The translations under genes and the position numbers were made by a program. Below are positions 24,001 through 35,040 of a stretch of DNA of 64,000 nucleotides, in pieces (the first letter of the stretch is position 1; each line of letters starts with the position of its first letter). The stretch is from Dastarcus helophoroides (taxonomy: Eukaryota > Arthropoda > Insecta > Coleoptera > Bothrideridae): NCBI GenBank assembly GCA_028583605.1, contig CM053329.1, positions 16,299,948 through 16,363,947 of the forward strand, in the 5' to 3' direction. Below the pieces are notes generated by a model. The model worked only from the letters and a program-made list of their open reading frames with translations. It did no database searches and had not been told where the DNA came from.

Positions 24001-25072
24001 ATTAAAAAATTTTCAATTTTCACTAAAAGTTGGTAAAAATTCAATGTCAGTTTCAAGGTTGAGAAAAATTCTACCTAAAATTGGCTTTAGGAGTTAGGAG
24101 TTTAAATTTAGACCAGAAGTTTCGAAAATAATTAAATGTTTGTGTTGGAAAAATAAAAAGAAAATATTTTAACTCTAATCAACAAAAAATCTGGGGAAAA
24201 AATCATACAATTTCTAAAGTGACAATGTTTAGAAAAAAGTCGAAATAAAAAAGAAGAGAAGAATTTAAACATCAAAGATTAGAAATTTAAATTCAATTTT
24301 TTTAGAAAAGTTTGATCATTTCATGTTTTCTCTCAAAAGTTTGACCTAATTTTCAAAATTGTCCACATTTTTTTTCAATTTTGACTTTAAAATTCAAAAT
24401 AAGCTTTCAACCAAAGTTTTGAGAAAATAAAATCTCCGTTTAATAACAAATTTTTAAACAAATATAAAGAATTAAATCTACAGAAATTTTAAAAGAAACT
24501 CAGCACGGTGAAAAAATTCAATTTTCAGATTAAGTAGAAATGGGTCCAAGTTTAAAATGTTAACTCAGGAACAACTCGAAACAAAATTTTGGAATCAAAG
24601 TAGAAAGTTTGTGAAAAGAAAATTAAAAATTGTAGAAGGAAAGGACGAAATTTTGACTTCTGGCTTCAGAATGTGATCAAATTTGGGAAGAAAACATAGT
24701 TTTAAGGTAGTTAAAGAGGCTTTTAGTGGGTCGCCAAGGGGAAGTATAAAATTAACTGGACATGACAAAAAAAGTTTGGGAATTGCTCCTCTATAATGTA
24801 GAGAATGACACTTTGGAACCAATTATTTAATAACTTGTCTATTTTAAATATTTTCTTATTTATAGTCACTGCGGAACTACCGCGACTACGACAAAAAACG
24901 CAGTCAGCTGCGAATTAGATTCGGTACCAATAAATTCGCGGACAATTCGCAGCTTAAACGAAAAATAATCGTGCCAGTCTGAAGTTGTCTATTTACCGCA
25001 GTGGGGACAATATGATACGAATCCTAAGCGGAGCGAATTTTGCGACTTTTCCGCGTTGGTCTGGGGGAGCCT
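21015..25072. mobile_element. 4.06-kb non-coding DNA element, PIF/Harbinger-like ends
   Basis: The left end begins AGGCTCCCCCACACCAACGC and the right end is its near-perfect inverse (CGTTGGTCTGGGGGAGCCT to 25072). TAA flanks both sides (21012-21014 and 25073-25075), the 3-bp target duplication typical of PIF/Harbinger. Subterminal blocks rich in GCGGATTCG-like motifs are also inverted. The interior is AT-rich with no transposase, so the element is non-autonomous. The low-complexity F/K-rich ORFs inside (such as 22267-22554) are not genes. Confidence 0.65.
21700..22690. repeat. internal 495-bp tandem duplication
   Basis: CTGATTTCTAAAA at 21744 recurs at 22239, and about 495 bp on either side is colinear with high identity. 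It lies inside the 4-kb non-coding element and accounts for two of its pseudo-ORFs. Confidence 0.75.
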
Positions 25073-25240
25073 TAAACCTTATTATTCAATGGTAGGCAAC
25101 CAGTGATTCATGAAAATGTAAGAAGTGTTACTGTGACCGTAAATAGGATTTCGTGCAAAGGGGAGCAGCAATTATTTTGAAAATTGATTGGTAAAAAAAA
25201 AACCAAACCGGAAAACCTTCCTGCTAAGTACATTGTATAT

Positions 25241-25614
25241 TGTAACGCAATGTAAATAGATGGAATAGGATTTAGAATAGAATTGTAGAATTTAGTAAAT
25301 AAAAAAGTTTCTAGAAGGTTCTGATAAGGGGAAAGCGACCGCGATAACGAAACAAACGGCAGATAAGCGTTCCAGAAATTTCGGCATTCGATAAGCCTTA
25401 TCTGCCGAAAATTCTGGAAGCCGCGGGCCGAAACTATAAAAGGGCGGTCAGTTTTCCCTCTAGTGAGTCAGTTAGAAGCAAGTACAATAAGTTGGTTAGC
25501 AATTAGTAAATAATTAGTGAGTTACTGTTCAGTTGAAGTGTGCCGACTTAATTCAGTAATAAAGTGGGTATAATCTATCACGTGTATCAATTCGAACCGA
25601 TAACGCACGTAACA
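25241..25614 (+). mobile_element. solo LTR, 374 bp
   Basis: Starts TGTAACGC and ends CGTAACA (TG..CA), flanked by ATAT on both sides (25237-25240 and 25615-25618). A TATA box (TATAAA) lies at 25435-25440 and AATAAA at 25558-25563, in the order expected of U3-R-U5. GGCAGATAAG and CTTATCTGCC form an inverted pair near 25360-25405. There is no internal region or second LTR, so this is a recombined remnant, probably of a Gypsy-type element (4-bp duplication; inference). Confidence 0.75.
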
Positions 25615-25618
25615 ATAT

Positions 25619-26700
25619 TTTCGCTGACACTGAACTGCACGAACTTAGAAGATCGAATTTCCAAATTAGAGTATAAATTTCGAAAAAGAGAGGAATTTTC
25701 GGAAAAAGTCAGAACGTTGAAATTGAAATTAAACCCGAACTTTTCGCAATATTTCGAAAGATGCTGGGAGTCCTCCTAACAAAAGTCGAGATTTCCAAAG
25801 ATGAATTTTGTGAAAAATATTGAATTATTCAAAAATATTTCTCTTTTATTTAAATTTTAACATAATCGAAATTCACAAGAAGGGTTTTTCTCGACATATT
25901 CTAAGAATAATAATCTCAGAATTATAACATTTTATTAAAATTTCGTTTCAATTTTAAACAAACAAATAAATTTTGAAAAACAGCAGAAATTAGGAGGAGG
26001 CATAATTTTTCAGAAAAAAAAACGTCGATTTTCAAGTTCATGTCGTTGCGAGAATAAGATGAATTTGAAGAAACAAGTAAAAATCCAGAAATTCAGGTTA
26101 AAAAAAATTCGGTAAAAGTTCAACATTAGGAAACATGAATTTCGAAAAATACCGTCAAAATTTTGGGAAAATGATCAACATTTCTAGATAACATCCGAAC
26201 TTCCAAGAGAAATATGTTGAAAAAATAGGACTTATGAGAGTCCCTAATTTGGAAGAAGACAAACTTGGAGAAAAAGTCAGAATTTTTCGAAAATCAAATT
26301 TCATTTTGAAAAAACTTGAAAAATGGCGAAAAATCGAAAAGGTTAAAATTTTCGAAGGTCGAATTTTGTGAAAAACAGTCGCAGTTTTCGGAAAAAGCCG
26401 AGTTAAGAACAAACCCTATTTGTCTAAGATGGGTTTTTCGAAATTTTTACTTTTTTATTTAAATGTTGACATTTAAATTTTGGTAAAGTAATTCAACTTA
26501 TTTTTCCAGAACACAGAAATATTTTTCCCAAAATTTTTGCTTTTTTATTAACATTCTAATCGAAATTAGGGAACATAAAAGAATTTTGAGGAAGTAGAAG
26601 TTTTGAGGAAAAGCTAATTTCGAGAAAAAAGTCTACAATTCTAGAAACGTAAAACTGTTACGAGATAAAAGTCGAAATTTCGAAAATTAGGCGAATTTTG
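25619..26700. other. AT-rich intergenic DNA
   Basis: Short purine-rich ORFs only; no gene, RNA or recognised repeat. Confidence 0.5.
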
Positions 26701-26709
26701 AGATGGAAT

Positions 26710-26935
26710 AATTTTGGTGGAACGGACTGGTCCTTGGTTATCTTCAAAAATTGAAATACAAATCCTGTCCTCTGCAACCAAGAAGGATTAAAAAACACAA
26801 CAAAGGTTGCTTTAACGCATTTCGATAGCCAAATTATCATCTTCAGAGAGATACTGGATAGCTTGGCCTATCGAAACGCGTTAGAACAACTTGTGTTGTG
26901 TTTTTTAATATTTCTTGCTTTCAGGCATGATAATG
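26710..26935. mobile_element. head-to-head hammerhead-like element, second copy
   Basis: Same layout as 6587-6830. A minus-strand copy with tail (26712-26780) and core meets, near 26860, a plus-strand copy that has lost CTGAAGA. The minus-strand core keeps CTGAAGA and GAAA, but stem I (CTCT against AAAG) and stem II each have a mismatch, so it is probably inactive. Confidence 0.65.
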
Positions 26936-27079
26936 TATAAGTAAGGTAATCCGACGCGAGGCGAAATGTGGCACGTAATCGGGAGACTGGCGGCTTAGAG
27001 AGAGATAGACAGTAAGATGTTTAAGAACTGGCGTAACTATGCAAAGTACACGGCACCGTCCGACGTATGTCTGGAATAT
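26936..27079. other. short unrecognised GC-richer segment
   Basis: Clearly more complex than its surroundings (for example CCGACGCGAGGCGAAATG near 26950). No ORF or known family is recognised. Confidence 0.4.
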
Positions 27080-27779
27080 TGGCTGTAACTTAAAAAAAAA
27101 TTTTAGAACAAAATATTTTAAATAAACTTTTTTTGGTTAATTATTTGCCACATTTTGGTGACCTTAATTTCATTTTCCCTGCTTTTGTTTCATTGCTACG
27201 GTAGCAAACTTTGAAATTTTAAATGACATCCGTATTTTTTGTTTGCTTTTTTTGGGATTTTCATATCTTTCAGCATTTACTAACCGCAAATCTTACATGG
27301 TTTAGAAGTAGAAAAGTTCGAGAAAATAAAATAATTTCATAATTTTACCGATTCTCATATTAAATAATTTAATACTATTTTTAAACATGTGTTAGTAATT
27401 AAAATGAAATTTTTGCCAGTATATCTATGTTCGTTTTTGGTAACGATTTCATTTTAGTACTTAGATTTCTTTAAAAATAACATTAAAAAATGAATGATAA
27501 AAATCAGTAAATTTATGATTCCTCGAAATTTTCCGAATCTAACCCCTATAAATTTGATGTTACCAAATGCAGGAAGTTAAGATTTTTTTCAAAAGAGCAA
27601 ATAAAAAAAGCAGGTGTCATTTAAAACTCAAAAATTAGTTACCAAAGCAACAAAATAAGAGCTAAGAAAACAAAATCAAAGTCACTGGAAAGTGACAAAT
27701 AATTAACCAAAAAAGTTTATCTGACACATTTTTTCTATAACGTTTTTTTGAAAAGTTATAGCTAATGTTCTATACATAG
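27080..27779. repeat. inverted repeat pair (foldback)
   Basis: Bases 27130-27235 (GGTTAATTATTTGCCAC onward) are inverted at about 27605-27712 (ending GACAAATAATTAACC), centred near 27420. Identity is moderate. Non-coding. Confidence 0.6.
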
Positions 27780-29579
27780 AGTAGATAATTTTTGAAACAA
27801 AAAAAAATTATAGTAGGATGAAACCTATTAGAAAAGGAAGATAATGCAACAAAAATAAAAGAAAAAATAAATTCCGGGCGATCTGAGGTTTTAAGGGTAA
27901 AAAACGGTTTATCTCAATTTCTGGCAAAACTACAAATCTTATGGAAAAAAATTAAATAGCAAAGTTGTAGGTAATAAGAAGATCTACAACTTTTGTATTT
28001 ACACTTTTTTAACATAACCTCAAAATTCCATGAAAAATTTAAATAACTAGGTTTATGGTTTTTTATTTTTATCTTTTACAAAAAAAAATTTTTTTTCACG
28101 AAATTTCGTGAAAATTTACCTTTTTATATCCCAAAGGCACTTCAATTTTTTTGATTTACAATATTTATTTTTTCACCTTATTTTGACTCAATATCGAAAA
28201 AACACCCTAATTTTCAATCGAAAAATCTCACGTTAAAATTTTAGCTTTTTCAAAAAAGCTCGATGAGCTTTTTGTTCGTTAAAATGTCTACTTTCTGATG
28301 GTGTGAAAAAAATATGCATTACTATGGTAAATCTTCTAAGAAAATTTAAGAAAATGAAAAGTACTCCAATTCGAAATTTTTTTTTTATTTTTATGTACAA
28401 TTTTGAGCTATTTGTTAAAATTTAAACTTTAATTACTCGAAAAACGTAAGATTCCATTTTACATTGATAAACAAAAAAATTACAAATCCAAAAAACATAA
28501 AGATTGCAAAAAACATAGTTGTTTTAAATATTGAAGATTGGATTTTAAAGGGATTTAATCTAAAAAATATGACTGTAGCTATTGTTTTCAGTAAAAAAGG
28601 TTTATTTCTTAAATTCTCATTACATTTATGTCATAGAAAAATTAATCTTTTTCTTTATCAAAACATTATCTTAATTTTAATCACTTATCCATCAGTTTTT
28701 GTCTCTTTGATGGTATTTCTTCATCTTTAGATTCAGCACACCTTTTCGATTCCACTAGATCTTCGAAGTCTTCAAGACCATCATCAAGCTATTTTTTAGA
28801 TTAAATTCTCTTAAAATCCATTCTTTAATATTTAAAACAACTGTGTTTTTTGGATTTGTAATTTTTTTGTTTATCAATGTAAAATGGAATCTTAGGCTTT
28901 TCGAGTAATTAAAGTATAAACTTTAACAAATAGCTCAAAATTGTACATAAAAATAAAAAAAAAATCGAATTGGAGTACTTTTCGTTTTTTTGAATTTTCT
29001 TAGAAGACTTACCATAATAATGTACATTTTTTTACACTATCAAAAAGTAGACATTTTAAGGAACAAAAAGCCTACCGAGTATTTTGAAAAAGCTAAAATT
29101 TTAACGTAAAATTTTTCGATTGAAAATTAAGGTGCTTTTTCGTTATTGAGTCAAAATAAGGTGAAAAAATAAATATTTTAGATCAAAAAAATTACAGTGT
29201 CTTTGGGATATAAAAAGGTGAGTTGTTACCAAATTTTGAGAAAAAAATTTTTTTTTTGTAAAAGATAAAAATAAAAAACCATAAACCTGGTTTTTTGAAT
29301 TTTTCACGTGATTTTTGAGGTTATGTTAAAAAAGTGTAGATACAAAAGTTGTAGATCTTCTTATTACCTACAACTTTGCCATTCAACTTTTTTCCATAGA
29401 ATTTGTAGTTTTGCCAGAAATTGAGATAAACCGTTTTTTACCCATAAAAACACCCCCTACCCCTTCCCGACCCCAGATCGCCCGTAATTTATTTTTCCTT
29501 TCATTTTTGTTGCATTATCTTCCTTTTCTAATAGGTTTCATCCAACTATAATTTTTTTTGGTTTCAAAAATTATCTACC
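27780..29579. mobile_element. 1.8-kb foldback element
   Basis: The left end GTAGATAATTTTTGAAAC is inverted at the right end (GTTTCAAAAATTATCTAC, to 29579). The arms of about 700 bp (27780-28490 and 28850-29579) pair throughout, with a loop near 28600-28780. An 88-aa ORF in the loop has no recognisable domain. The element is non-autonomous, with no transposase. Confidence 0.75.
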
Positions 29580-29690
29580 CTGGACTAGACGTGTATGATT
29601 GGATGCGCATGCTCGTTCGGGTGCGACCGATCACGCACGAAGTGAATATTCTTAGTAAAAAAGGATTAATTTTAAGATTAGATATTAGTT

Positions 29691-29733
29691 TCTCTCTGAA
29701 GATGACAGCTTGGCTGTCGAAACGCGTTAGAGC
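29691..29733 (+). ncRNA. hammerhead-like ribozyme motif (CTGAAGA type), best copy
   Basis: Stem I CTCT (29692-29695) pairs with AGAG (29729-29732). Core CTGAAGA 29696-29702; an extra T at 29703; stem II GACAGC (29704-29709), loop TTG, GCTGTC (29713-29718); GAAA 29719-29722; stem III reduced to the self-complementary ACGCGT (29722-29727); cleavage expected after T29728 (GUU). All parts are present and in order. The extra T is the only departure from consensus. Confidence 0.6.
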
Positions 29734-29793
29734 AACCTTTGTTGTGTTTTTTAATCTTTCTTGGTTTCAGGGGACAAGTTCTGTATTTCAATG
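29691..29793 (+). mobile_element. hammerhead-like repeat, single forward copy
   Basis: A forward copy of the same family as 6587-6830: ribozyme core, then GTTGTGTTTTTTAATC, then TTTCAGGGGACAAG, ending at TATTTCAATG. The distal AACCAAGGACC tail is missing. No target duplication is seen. Confidence 0.65.
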
Positions 29794-30898
29794 TTCAAAT
29801 TAGAATCAAATCTATTTAAATCAGAAGCCAATTTGCTCAACAGAGAATTACAATTATGCAATTCACAAGTAAATTTGTTTAAATGAACAACATTATTATT
29901 TAAGGTTCCACATTTTGATATTTTTCGTGTTTATTTTAAGCATTTTGTTTGCATATTTGCATGCAGATTTCAAGCTTTTTATCTTGCATATAATCCGATC
30001 TGTAGTTATCAGGCACGTAGCCAGGATTTATGTTCGGGGAAGGTCCAACTCCCCCTTTTTTTATCTTAGAGACATAATCTTCTTCGAAATGAGCAATATT
30101 GAAAAATTTAAAGAAAAGTTGAGTTTTTAAATCAATTAACGTCTTGGTTTTTTACTTAGTGCTCATTTTTTACTTTTGCGTAAAATTTCCAATCTTAACT
30201 TCGACATTTGAACTATAATTTGAAACTCAAGTTCGACTTCAGTCTCGATATTTAAATCTTTCAAATCTAGTCTATCTCGACATTTAAAAAAAAAGTATTT
30301 TTTTCAAAATACGTGATTTTTGAATTTTTCAGAACAGCTTTAAATTTTAGATCAAAGACGAAATTAGGAATATTAGATATTAAAGATGAAATAAAAAAAT
30401 TTCAATAGAAGCTTCCATTTTAATTTGTAATTTCGATTTTTGTCGAAACTTTAAATTTATTTTAGAAAGGAAAAGGGTGAATCTAAAAATCTTCAAGAAA
30501 AGTAGAAATTTGGACGAAAAATTAAAAGGATGAAAAAAGAAAAGAACTTTATCAAACAAAATCCAGAAGTCTCGAAGTTAAAATCATTTTTTTTTAAACT
30601 AAAAATGTTGAGTTTACCGAAATATTTAGAAAAAATTTAAATATTGAGAAAAAACCGAAAATTTTCTAATAAATCAAAAATTTTGGTTTTAAACTAGATT
30701 TCTTTTTAAAAGTAGAAATTTCATGACTAGAATTAAAATTTGAAAAAATTAAGGCACACAATTTTTAGTGCAAAGCGAAAAATTTAGAAAAGAAATAAAA
30801 AAAACTGAAATTTTAAAAGAAGAAGAAGAAAATTTTTTCCAACGAAACGAAATGCGTATATCTTTCTTTTTGCGTATTGAGACTAGAAAATTGTATTA
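29794..30898. other. AT-rich intergenic DNA
   Basis: At 30005-30060 there is a GTAGCCAGGATTT motif followed by a C-rich run. A similar inverted motif lies at 48495-48540, and a weaker one near 49890. No gene is seen. Confidence 0.5.
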
Positions 30899-31288
30899 TT
30901 TGGTCATGTGACTACGTGGCGAAATCCATGATTTAACAAATTTGCGATTGATATTATTGCTTTGAAAATCTTTGTTCTGCTGAAGTGGTTAAATTGATAT
31001 AAAAGTGACTATTGAATCAGATTAATTATTCTCTTAGATTTTTAATCGTGATATCAACAAACAAAAATGTTTTGAGTGTTTAACTTGAAAAACATCTCTT
31101 GTAGACACTTGTACAAAGCTTGATTTCCTTGATTTGTACCCTTCTAAAAACAAAAAGTAATTTTTCTCGTAACAGTCCTATCGAAAACCTCTTGAATTAT
31201 CCAATGACTAGATAAAAATGAATCTTAATTTCTTACGCAATCAACTATAAAAAAGAATGACAATTCTTTTGCTCCATTATTTCCAAAA
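30899..31288 (+). promoter_or_regulatory. upstream region and TATA box of carboxypeptidase copy 2
   Basis: Conserved with the other two copies. A TATA box (TATAAAAAA) starts at 31246, 43 nt before the ATG, implying a very short 5' UTR. Confidence 0.65.
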
Positions 31289-34267
31289 ATGACGTCGACG
31301 AAGCTAGCACTGATTTTATTTTGTGCCTTGACTTCAGTTTTGGGTGAGTTGCGAAAAATATAAAGCTAATAAGTAATAACCTATTCACACGACGCGATAT
31401 TTGTTCTAGTTATCATTTGTAGCAATTTTGCTGTATAGCAAGAATTTGAATGGAGCTTTGGTCGTCAAATATTATTTTTGAACAGCTTTAGAAATTTTAG
31501 GGCTATCGACCTTTTCTTTCTCTAATCGTCAATATTTTTGATAGGATATTTTAAAGAACTTGTCAGAGCCCGATCGACTTTTTTTAAAATTCTTTTTGGT
31601 CGTTAATATTGCGTTGGTAAATTTTGTGACGATTGACGTTTTTTTTTGGGCCATCAACTTTTGTTGCAAGATATTGTAGAATCGAATCCTTTTTTTTTTT
31701 GGAGCACATAATTTATTTATTATTATTTAGTTTATCAAAATTATTTTAGGTACTTCGAACATAAATAATGTCGTACAAAAATTGCAAAATTTCGATCAGC
31801 GTTTGATATCGCCTAGGTGTGAAAACGCCTCATTAGCAGATATACATTAATTTAGTTATTATTACAATACTCTTGTTGTACGTTATCGGTTCGAATGATT
31901 AACACTTGGTGAATTGTATTCACTTTATTTCCAATTAATTCCGGAACACAACAATTGTAATTCACTAAAACTGTGTAATTAACTAACTTATTCATTGAAT
32001 TCTAACTCCTAACTAACCGAGAGAAAGCCTACCGGACCCCCTACATATAGATCCCGTTTCGGGTTCTAGAAAAATCCAGCAGATAAGGCTTATCGTTTGC
32101 GGAAATTTCTGGAGTGCTAATTGGCGCCTATCGCGGTCGCTTCCCCTTATCAAATTTTCTAGAAAATTCCCAACTAAACTTTGTGATTACATTTTGTTAG
32201 ATTCTCATTTATCGCGATGAATAAATGGTGAAATCGTTCTAAGACTACCTCTTATAACTATTTCATCATGAACGAAATGTTTCAGCTCTTAAGGGCTATG
32301 GCCCCACTGATCAAAAATGGGGTTACGTCAACGTAAGACAAGACGCTCACATGTTCTGGTGGCTGCACCACACCACCGCCAAAGTTTCTAGCTTCAACCA
32401 GCGTCCCCTAGTCATATGGTTGCAAGGAGGACCCGGATCTCCCTCCTCCGGTTACGGCAACTTCGACGAGCTTGGGCCTCTTGACGTCGACCTCAAAGTT
32501 AGACCCTACGCTTGGACTAACGACTTGAACGTGCTCTTCGTAGATAATCCTGTAGGAACTGGTTTCAGTTACGTGAAGAATACTGAAGCCTATGCTAGAA
32601 ACAATACACAAATCGCTAAAGACTTCGTGGTGCTTGTCAAGGAGTTCTTCAAGGAGAATCCCGAATTTGTTAAGACGCCTCTATATATTTTCACCGAGTC
32701 GTATGGTGGTAAAATGACGGTGGAAATCGCCTTGGCTATTGATAAGGCGCGAAAAGCTGGAGAGCTCGATTGTAATTTGACGGCGATAGCTTTGGGAAAT
32801 TCGTTTATATCTCCAAAGGATTCCATAAAGAACTACGCTCCGCTTTTACAACAATTGGTTCGTTGGAATTTGGGTTATGCTTTCAGAGTTTTAATATCTT
32901 TGTTTTAGGGTCTCGTTGATACTATCGCTTACAACGAAATCGTCCAAGCAGCAGATAAAGCTAGCCAGTATCTGGATGAGGGTAACTATCCCAAAGCAAA
33001 TGATCAGTGGGCAACCGTGATTCGTCTCATTAGTAACGCAACGAATGGAATCGACATCTACAATGTGCTAAGCAAAATTGCTTACAAACCGCGACAAAGT
33101 AAAGGTAAGTAATTTTGTAAGTATCCTTGGTCTGTGCCTGAGAATCATTATAGTTCGAGAAGGTGGAGTATTTGTTGGATGCAAGTTGTGTATTGGCAAT
33201 AGCTAAATGAACTCTTTTAATATCCGAAAGATAATTTTAGAGAGAAAACTTGCCGACACACTTTATGTCATCATGAATTTTAAAGTCAAAGATGCATTAG
33301 GCTTGCATAGCAGTTGGTATCCCCAAAGTGTCAGCGTGTACAAGGCTTTACACGATGATATGTTGAAACCAGTTACCGCCTTGGGTAAGGACGTAATTGA
33401 CATCATAATGCAATACTGAAGGCAATTTATTTTCAGTGGAAGAACTCCTGGACACCACAGATATTAAAGTTGTCGTATACAGTGGCCAACTAGATTTGAT
33501 TGTCGATACCGCCGGTTTGTACAATTTTTATTTTTGTTTTTATTAAGACCACTTCATACACTAGACAGAGAAATTAAGTGATATAAAAAAACTTGAATTG
33601 TTAGGTGATTTTCAAGAAGTTGTACATAGAAAAATGGTCATATAGAAAAATAATAATAAATCTTGTCCTTTGTGACATTTTGATTGATTATTTTCAGAAT
33701 ATTTTCACCTCTGGTATGGTTGACGTACAGAGTTACCAGACTTCGATTTTTTGGTTTTGGGTTTTTTTTTATTTCTAGTATATTATCCCTTGTTATTTTC
33801 ATTTATCATTTTGTTCCTGAGCAAATATTACTAGATCTTTACTCGATTCAATCCAGAAAGAGGTATAACTTTTGAATGTTCAAAACAAAATTTATTTTGC
33901 TCTTAAATTGTTAAAGCAAACAGAAAATTGGTTTCTTTAACATACACATACAGTTGCAAGTTAAGGTTTTTAATTGATTAAAATTTTAGGTACCGTTGCA
34001 TGGGTTGACAAATTAAACTGGAACCAAAAATCCACCTGGAGTGCAACCCGTTCGCAACCTTTGTTAAATAATGGAAACATAGAAGGCTCTTACAAGAAAG
34101 TTGGAAATTTGGCTTTATATGTGGTAGATAGAGCAGGCCATATGGTAAATGCATGACATTGATATTTTGCTTGAATGACACTTTTTTTAAAATTTTAGGT
34201 GCCCTCTGACAATCCACTAGGAATGGAAGTGATCTTGAAAGAAGTCACCGGAAATTATCAAGTTTGA
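31289..34267 (+). CDS. Scpep1: SCPEP1-like secreted serine carboxypeptidase, copy 2 (intact)
   Basis: Exons: 31289-31343, 32286-32857, 32909-33104, 33241-33384, 33437-33514, 33990-34144, 34199-34267; 1269 nt, 422 aa, all GT..AG (intron 2, 51 nt, has donor GTTCGT). Residues 1-18 are a signal peptide (MTSTKLALILFCALTSVL), so the product should enter the secretory or lysosomal route. S10 landmarks: GGPG oxyanion loop at 66-69, DNPVGTGFSY, nucleophile Ser157 in TESYGGK, Asp342 in GQLDLI, His399 in AGHMVPSDNP. Length is near the SCPEP1 family norm (about 450). The family removes C-terminal residues from peptides at acid pH; the substrate is unknown here. It is the only copy in the cluster with all catalytic residues and an open frame. 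An antisense solo LTR lies in intron 1. Confidence 0.92.
31874..32191 (-). mobile_element. solo LTR in intron 1 of carboxypeptidase copy 2
   Basis: In reverse complement it resembles the LTR at 25241-25614: TGTAAT start, GATAAGGGGAAGCGACCGCG-like block, GCAGATAAG motif, ACGT..ACA end. It is diverged and about 318 bp long. Borders are approximate and I see no clean target duplication. It is antisense to the host gene and away from the splice sites. Confidence 0.65.
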
Positions 34268-34276
34268 TAAATTATT

Positions 34277-34282
34277 AATAAA
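34277..34282 (+). terminator. polyadenylation signal AATAAA of copy 2
   Basis: Canonical AATAAA 10 nt after the stop codon. A second lies near 34338. Either could serve. Confidence 0.5.
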
Positions 34283-34539
34283 GACTCTAAAGTCTGTAAA
34301 TTTCGATCTTTTCCAAAGTATCGACTTCGAGATTGATTAAATAAAAATATAATTCAGATCTTGTAATTTTAATTCCCTACATAAATGAAGTCTCTGTTTT
34401 CGTCTCATCATAACAGTTAGTTTGATTTTGAAAAAAAAAAAAACTTAATTTCCCAGCATTAACCTGAAATATTTCAGAAAGGAGAGAAAGTTCTGTTCAG
34501 ATTTTACTGAAAAGAGTTCACGCTCCGTGTTTATATAGC

Positions 34540-34695
34540 GGGTGTTATTTTTTAGTTGGGAGGTTACCTTTATATAGAGTACCACTTATTATGAAATCAA
34601 ACTGATTTTGTTGATGGAGCTAATCAGGGATAAACTTTTTTTTTAAATATTTTTAACTTCCTCCCACTTCCGGTTATACACGAGATGGACATCAT
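34540..34695. repeat. dispersed repeat, also at 43065-43185
   Basis: About 125 bp from CACTTATTATGAAATC to ACACGAGATGGACAT is nearly identical at both places. The mariner at 40827-43062 is inserted at the edge of the second copy. Family not recognised. Confidence 0.7.
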
Positions 34696-35040
34696 CTTTA
34701 TTCTTCATGGTGGACCCCTATTGGTCGAAAACGTTATGTTTATTAATTTTATTTAACATTTCTACGACCCAGTGTGGAAATATTTAAATTTTTGTAATTT
34801 GTTGACAATATTCTAAAATAGTTTTTGAAATATCACTACGTGATATCTAAATTTATTTAAAACGTCACCTCATGACAGTTGACAAAAAATAGGTTAGTAT
34901 ATTTTACATAGAATAGGAAAAAACGAAAAATAGAAGACATAGATATGAAAAAAAAATTGTTTTTTTGATAAATTAGTAAAATATAAATAAAAGGTTGTTG
35001 CACTGGACATCGATGATTCGCTCTCATCATTCATTCATCA
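34696..35040. other. intergenic DNA, nothing seen
   Basis: No gene or recognised repeat beyond ordinary AT-rich sequence. Confidence 0.45.

Noticed and set aside
26800..26860. Active hammerhead on the minus strand
   Set aside because: Stem I and stem II each contain a mismatch; kept only as a degenerate family member.
26936..27079. Possible RNA gene in a GC-richer patch
   Set aside because: No conserved structure or family recognised; left as unassigned.
31895..31925. tRNA-like GGTTCGAAT motif
   Set aside because: It is part of the solo LTR; no cloverleaf can be drawn around it.
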